Position numbers and translations under genes: made by a program. From Umezawaea beigongshangensis (GTDB taxonomy: Bacteria; Actinomycetota; Actinomycetes; Mycobacteriales; Pseudonocardiaceae), in contig NZ_JAEIOJ010000017.1 in NCBI RefSeq assembly GCF_016464305.1, forward strand, positions 19,901 through 83,900: a stretch of DNA of 64,000 nucleotides, in the 5' to 3' direction. Below the pieces are notes generated by a model. That model saw only the letters and a list, made by a program, of their open reading frames with translations. It made no database searches and had not been told where the DNA came from. Positions 60,634 through 64,000 of the stretch are shown here, piece by piece (the stretch's first letter is position 1; every line of letters begins with the position of its first letter).

Positions 60634-60908
60634 TCGCCCTCGGTGTGCTCGAGGAGACCGGCGTGGATCTCGCGGAGCGCGATCGACAGCGGCTTCTCGC
60701 GGGGACCCGGCTCGACGAGCGGGCCGACGTACTCCAGCAGGCCCTCACCGAGCTGCGCGTAGTAGTCGTTGATCTGACGGGCGCGCTTGGCCGCGTAGAT
60801 CACCAGGGCGTACTTGGACGATACCTGCTCCAGCAGGTCGTCGATCGGCGGGTTGGTGATGCCCTCCGGAGAGCCGGTCAGCTGGCCCAGCTCGGTGTGG
60901 GTGGTCAC
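60630..60908 (-). CDS. rpoZ: RNA polymerase omega subunit
   Basis: Small subunit that stabilises the beta' subunit. The 92 residues include [32 protein letters not shown], the conserved omega core, and a C-terminal part [17 protein letters not shown] of the actinobacterial type. It lies between gmk and coaBC, the usual order. The gap to gmk is 91 bp, and GGAG stands 10 nt before GTG 60908. Confidence 0.97.
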   Translation of the reverse strand: MTTHTELGQLTGSPEGITNPPIDDLLEQVSSKYALVIYAAKRARQINDYYAQLGEGLLEYVGPLVEPGPREKPLSIALREIHAGLLEHTEGE

Positions 60909-60999
60909 TCGGCAACGCTCCTGCGGTAGGTGTGTCTGGCGGGGTCGTTCCGTGCCGCTCGGCGACGTGGGGCGCGACCGCGTCCGCGGAGGAACGCGC

Positions 61000-61602
61000 T
61001 CACCGGCCGCCGGGCACCGGACCGACCACCAAGGTTAGCAAGTCGGCGGCGGCACTGCGCACGTCGGCGTTCACGACGACCTCGTCGAACTCCTCCTCGG
61101 CCGCCAGTTCCTCCCTGGCGATCTCCAGCCGGGCGGCCACGACGGCGGGGTCCTCGGTCCCCCGCCCGGTGAGCCGGCCGACCAGGTCCTCCCACGACGG
61201 CGGCGCCAGCATGACGAGCTGGGCCTCCGGCATGGCGAGCCTGACCTGCCTGGCTCCCTGCAACTCGATCTCCAGCAGGGCCGGGCGGCCCGCGGCGAGC
61301 GCGGCCTCGACGGGAGCGGCCGGGGTGCCGTAGCGGTTGCCCGCGAACTCCGCGTGCTCCAGCAGCGCGCCGTCCTCGACCATCCGCTGGAACGTTCGCC
61401 GGTCGACGAAGTGGTAGTGCACGCCGTCGACCTCGCCGGGCCGCGGCTCCCTGGTGGTCACCGAGACGCTGAAGTACACGTCGGGCTGCTGGGCGCGCAG
61501 CTCGGCCAGCACGCTGGACTTGCCGACCCCGGACGGGCCGGACAGAACGGTGAGACGGGGCCGGGCGCGAACGCCCGACCCCGCCGTGGTGCCACTGCTC
61601 AC
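61000..61602 (-). CDS. gmk: Guanylate kinase
   Basis: Phosphorylates GMP to GDP. The 200 residues carry the P-loop [46 protein letters not shown] for GMP and the lid [17 protein letters not shown]. Its start overlaps the mihF stop by four bases, so synthesis of the two is coupled. Confidence 0.98.
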   Translation of the reverse strand: MSSGTTAGSGVRARPRLTVLSGPSGVGKSSVLAELRAQQPDVYFSVSVTTREPRPGEVDGVHYHFVDRRTFQRMVEDGALLEHAEFAGNRYGTPAAPVEAALAAGRPALLEIELQGARQVRLAMPEAQLVMLAPPSWEDLVGRLTGRGTEDPAVVAARLEIAREELAAEEEFDEVVVNADVRSAAADLLTLVVGPVPGGR

Positions 61603-61916
61603 TCGCTGCTGAACTCGGTCAGCAGGGCCTTGCGCTGCCGGTCGCCCAGCCCGCGCAGCCGACGGCTCGGAGCGATCTCAAGACGCTCCATGATCTGCTG
61701 CGCACGAACCTTGCCGACGCCCGGAAGGGCCTCGAGCAGCGCGGACACCTTCATCTTGCCCAGGACCTCGTCGCTCTCGGCGGCCTTCAGCACGTCCGTC
61801 AGGGTCGTGCCGCCACGCTTGAGGCGCTCCTTGAGCTCAGCCCGAGCGCGACGAGCGGCAGCAGCCTTCTCCAGCGCTGCGGCCCGCTGCTCCTCGGTAA
61901 GCTGGGGAAGGGCCAC
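61599..61916 (-). CDS. mihF: Actinobacterial integration host factor (mIHF)
   Basis: A 105-residue nucleoid protein that bends DNA and serves phage integration and development, unrelated to E. coli [38 protein letters not shown] is the helical N-terminus. [33 protein letters not shown] is the helix-hairpin-helix DNA-binding part. GGAGG lies 5 nt before GTG 61916. Confidence 0.97.
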   Translation of the reverse strand: MALPQLTEEQRAAALEKAAAARRARAELKERLKRGGTTLTDVLKAAESDEVLGKMKVSALLEALPGVGKVRAQQIMERLEIAPSRRLRGLGDRQRKALLTEFSSE

Positions 61917-62254
61917 GATTTCCTCCGTGGTGTGGGGTTTCTTCTGGATCGGTGCCGCGACCGTACCGACCGCGATTGCCTGGGTACAACGTGGGTCCGA
62001 GAAGTCCGCGGGACAGGAAATCCTCTCCTGACCTCGGGTTCGTCCCCACCCAGTCGAGTGGATGTTCCAGCGGCCGGTGGTGCGTGGCGGGTGGTAGTAG
62101 TACCAACCGCCGCCGAGGACCTGATCACCGCCACCGGTGACGCGGCGACCACACTGCGTGTGGTATGCCGCCGGTGACGCTCTCGCCCCTCGGTGACCGG
62201 GACCGTACCAGTCGTCGTTTGCCCTGGTGAGCAAGACCACACGCACATCACGTC
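61917..62254. promoter_or_regulatory. Intergenic region before mihF
   Basis: About 340 bp without a supported gene; minus-strand reading shows no family resemblance. The mihF-gmk promoter must lie here, but no clear -35/-10 pair was found. The right border is the pyrF terminator. Confidence 0.3.
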
Positions 62255-62302
62255 GGCGGCACCGGTCGCGGAGCTCGGGAGAGCTCCGCGACCGGTGCCG
62301 CC
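62255..62302 (-). terminator. Very long perfect hairpin downstream of pyrF
   Basis: A perfect 22-bp stem (62255-62276 with 62281-62302) with loop GGGA, 46 bp after the pyrF stop. It should end the pyrimidine transcript. It is the longest perfect hairpin in the window. Confidence 0.85.
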
Positions 62303-62348
62303 GGGTCGAACTTCCGCCGCGCGTCCCCGTGCGGAACGGGGACGCGGG

Positions 62349-63170
62349 TCAGACCACCGCCAACTCGTCCCGCACGCGCAGCGCGGCGTCCCGCACGGCC
62401 GCGGCGTCCGGTCCGTGCCGCAGCACGTCGCGCGACGACGCGGGCAGGACGTGCCGCGCGCTGGCGCCGAAGACGGACCGCAGTTCGGCCGCTCCCGCTC
62501 CCTGCGCGCCGAACCCCGGTGCCAGGACGGGTCCGTTGAGCTCGGTGAGGTCCAGTCCCGTCTCCCCCACCGTCGCGCCCACGACGAGCCCGACACCGCC
62601 CAGCGGGACGGCGCCCCGGTTGGCCCCCGCAGCGCCGTCCACGATCGACTGGGCCACGCTGCGGCCCTGCGGGGTCACCGCGCGCTGCACGGCGGGCCCC
62701 TCGGGGTTGGAGGTGAGGGCGAGCACGAACACGCCGCGCCCGCTCGCCTCCGCCGCGTCCAGCGCGGGCCGCAGCGACTCGAAGCCGAGGTACGGCGACA
62801 GGGTCACCGCGTCGGCCGCGAGGGGCGACCCCTCGGTGAGGTACGCGGCGGCGTAGGCGGCCATCGTGGAGCCGATGTCGCCGCGCTTGACGTCGAGCAG
62901 CACGAGCGTGCCGGTCCCGCGCAGCTCGGCGATCACCCGCTCCAGCACGGCGACGCCGCCCGAGCCGTACGCCTCGAAGAACGCCGACTGGGGCTTCACC
63001 AGCGCCACCTGACCGGCCAGCGCCTCCACGCAGGTCAGCGCGAAGGTCTCCAGTCCCGAGGTGTTCCGGGGCAGACCCCAGGCGTCGAGCAGGCCGGGGT
63101 GCGGGTCGATGCCCACGCACAGCGGACCGAGGTCCGCCGTGGCGGCGGTCAGCCGCTGCCCGAAGCTCAC
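62349..63170 (-). CDS. pyrF: Orotidine 5'-phosphate decarboxylase, type 2
   Basis: Last step of UMP synthesis. The 273-residue type 2 form has [41 protein letters not shown] with the catalytic lysine and aspartates, and [15 protein letters not shown] 63170 overlaps the carB stop. The carB-pyrF order is that of actinobacterial pyrimidine operons. Confidence 0.97.
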   Translation of the reverse strand: MSFGQRLTAATADLGPLCVGIDPHPGLLDAWGLPRNTSGLETFALTCVEALAGQVALVKPQSAFFEAYGSGGVAVLERVIAELRGTGTLVLLDVKRGDIGSTMAAYAAAYLTEGSPLAADAVTLSPYLGFESLRPALDAAEASGRGVFVLALTSNPEGPAVQRAVTPQGRSVAQSIVDGAAGANRGAVPLGGVGLVVGATVGETGLDLTELNGPVLAPGFGAQGAGAAELRSVFGASARHVLPASSRDVLRHGPDAAAVRDAALRVRDELAVV

Positions 63171-64000
63171 CTGTCCCCACCCCGCAGCGCCGCCTGGAGC
63201 GCCTGCAGCGGCGTGACCCCGAGGTCTCCGCGGATCAGGGCCTCGATGCCGTGCACGGCGGCGGCGGCACCCTGGATGGTCGTCACGCACGGGATGTCGC
63301 GCGCCACGGCGGCCGTGCGGATCTCGTAGCCGTCGATCCTGGGGCCGCTGTTGCCGTACGGCGTGTTGATGATCATGTCGACACCACCGGCCAGGATGGT
63401 GTCCACGATCGTGCCCTCGCCCTCGAAGTGCTTGCGCACGACCGTGCAGGGCACGCCGTTGCGGCGCAGCACCTCGGCGGTGCCGGACGTGGCGAGCACC
63501 TCGAAGCCCAGGTCGGCGAGCCGCTTGATCGGGAAGATCATGGCGCGCTTGTCCCGGTTGGCGACCGACACGAACACCTTGCCCGAGGTGGGCAGGGAGC
63601 CGTAGGACGCCGTCTGCGACTTGGCGAAGGCCGTGCCGAACGAGGAGTCGATGCCCATCACCTCACCGGTGGACTTCATCTCGGGGCTGAGCAGGGAGTC
63701 GACGCCCTTGCCCTCCTTGGTGCGGAAGCGGTGGAAGGGCAGCACGGCCTCCTTCACCGCGACCGGGGCGTGCTCGGGCAGCTCCGCGCCGTCGCCGGTG
63801 GCGGGCAGCAGGCCCTCGGCGCGCAGCTCGGCGATGCTCGCGCCGAGCATGACCCGCGCCGCCGCCTTCGCCAGGGACACCGCGGTCGCCTTCGACACGA
63901 ACGGCACGGTGCGCGAGGCGCGCGGGTTGGCCTCCAGGACGTAGAGCACGTCGTCCTTGAGCGCGTACTGCACGTTGAGCAGCCCGCGCACGCCGATGCC
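63167..64000 (-). CDS. carB: Carbamoyl-phosphate synthase large chain (C-terminal part)
   Basis: Forms carbamoyl phosphate for arginine and pyrimidines. Only the last 277 or so residues are in the window; the N-terminus lies beyond the right edge. Visible are the end of the second ATP-grasp domain ([36 protein letters not shown]) and [19 protein letters not shown]. The C-terminal MGS-like regulatory domain follows ([42 protein letters not shown]), with [25 protein letters not shown]. pyrF follows with a four-base overlap. Confidence 0.97.
   Translation of the reverse strand, partial: GIGVRGLLNVQYALKDDVLYVLEANPRASRTVPFVSKATAVSLAKAAARVMLGASIAELRAEGLLPATGDGAELPEHAPVAVKEAVLPFHRFRTKEGKGVDSLLSPEMKSTGEVMGIDSSFGTAFAKSQTASYGSLPTSGKVFVSVANRDKRAMIFPIKRLADLGFEVLATSGTAEVLRRNGVPCTVVRKHFEGEGTIVDTILAGGVDMIINTPYGNSGPRIDGYEIRTAAVARDIPCVTTIQGAAAAVHGIEALIRGDLGVTPLQALQAALRGGDR

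Noticed and set aside
62060..62250. N-terminal extension of mIHF in the same frame up to 62246
   Set aside because: No family resemblance; the known mIHF length and a GGAGG binding site fix the start at 61916.

Overview
The window is very GC-rich DNA (above 70 % by eye) with GTG/TTG starts, four-base start/stop overlaps and many leaderless promoters. It carries RbpA, WhiA, actinobacterial integration host factor (mIHF), OpcA and a conservon, so the host is a filamentous actinomycete, probably of the Pseudonocardiales (Actinosynnema/Saccharothrix/Lentzea type; the genus is inference). The gene backbone is the one known in Mycobacterium tuberculosis from carB (Rv1384) to the ABC transporter/ctaA block (about Rv1456-1458). 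It runs here from right to left and is interrupted by several accessory insertions.

Left part (1-20.6 kb). A DMT permease fused in frame to a GT4 glycosyltransferase (cut by the left edge) and a DUF998 membrane protein with a decayed tandem duplication come first. An ABC exporter and ctaA (heme A synthase) follow. Then comes an accessory stretch: a GbsR/MarR regulator, a gene remnant framed by inverted arrays of a 22-bp repeat, a conservon kinase/roadblock/DUF742 operon without its usual GTPase, a DUF485/acetate symporter pair, an ATP-grasp gene, a DUF885 zinc hydrolase, a quinone oxidoreductase and an FKBP lipoprotein. It ends with an unrecognised group at 17.2-19.6 kb (membrane protein, cupin-like protein, HD hydrolase) and then ctaB (heme O synthase).

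Central metabolism (20.9-36.7 kb). tkt-tal-pgi-zwf-opcA-pgl form a pentose-phosphate operon on the plus strand. An orphan histidine kinase separates it from rbpA-secG and the gap-pgk-tpiA glycolytic operon on the minus strand. A divergent hisG paralogue sits between gap and whiA, where these two are normally neighbours. whiA-yvcK-rapZ-uvrC continue on the minus strand with overlapping ends.

Right part (40.6-64 kb). Two Rieske lipoproteins, an unknown protein and an XRE-TPR regulator/SLOG-like pair behind two matching palindromes interrupt the backbone. After them, all on the minus strand (transcribed right to left), come the riboflavin operon (rpe-ribD-ribE-ribBA-ribH-PH protein), an SDR/TetR pair, a flavoprotein, rsmB-fmt-def, a gamma-glutamyltransferase, priA, metK, coaBC-rpoZ, gmk-mihF and pyrF-carB (carB cut by the right edge).

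No tRNA, rRNA, CRISPR array, insertion sequence or prophage was seen. The least explained items are the 17.2-19.6 kb group, the XRE/SLOG pair with its ATGCA-N5-TGCAT palindromes, the permease-glycosyltransferase fusion, the 22-bp repeat family at gene ends, and the displaced hisG paralogue.
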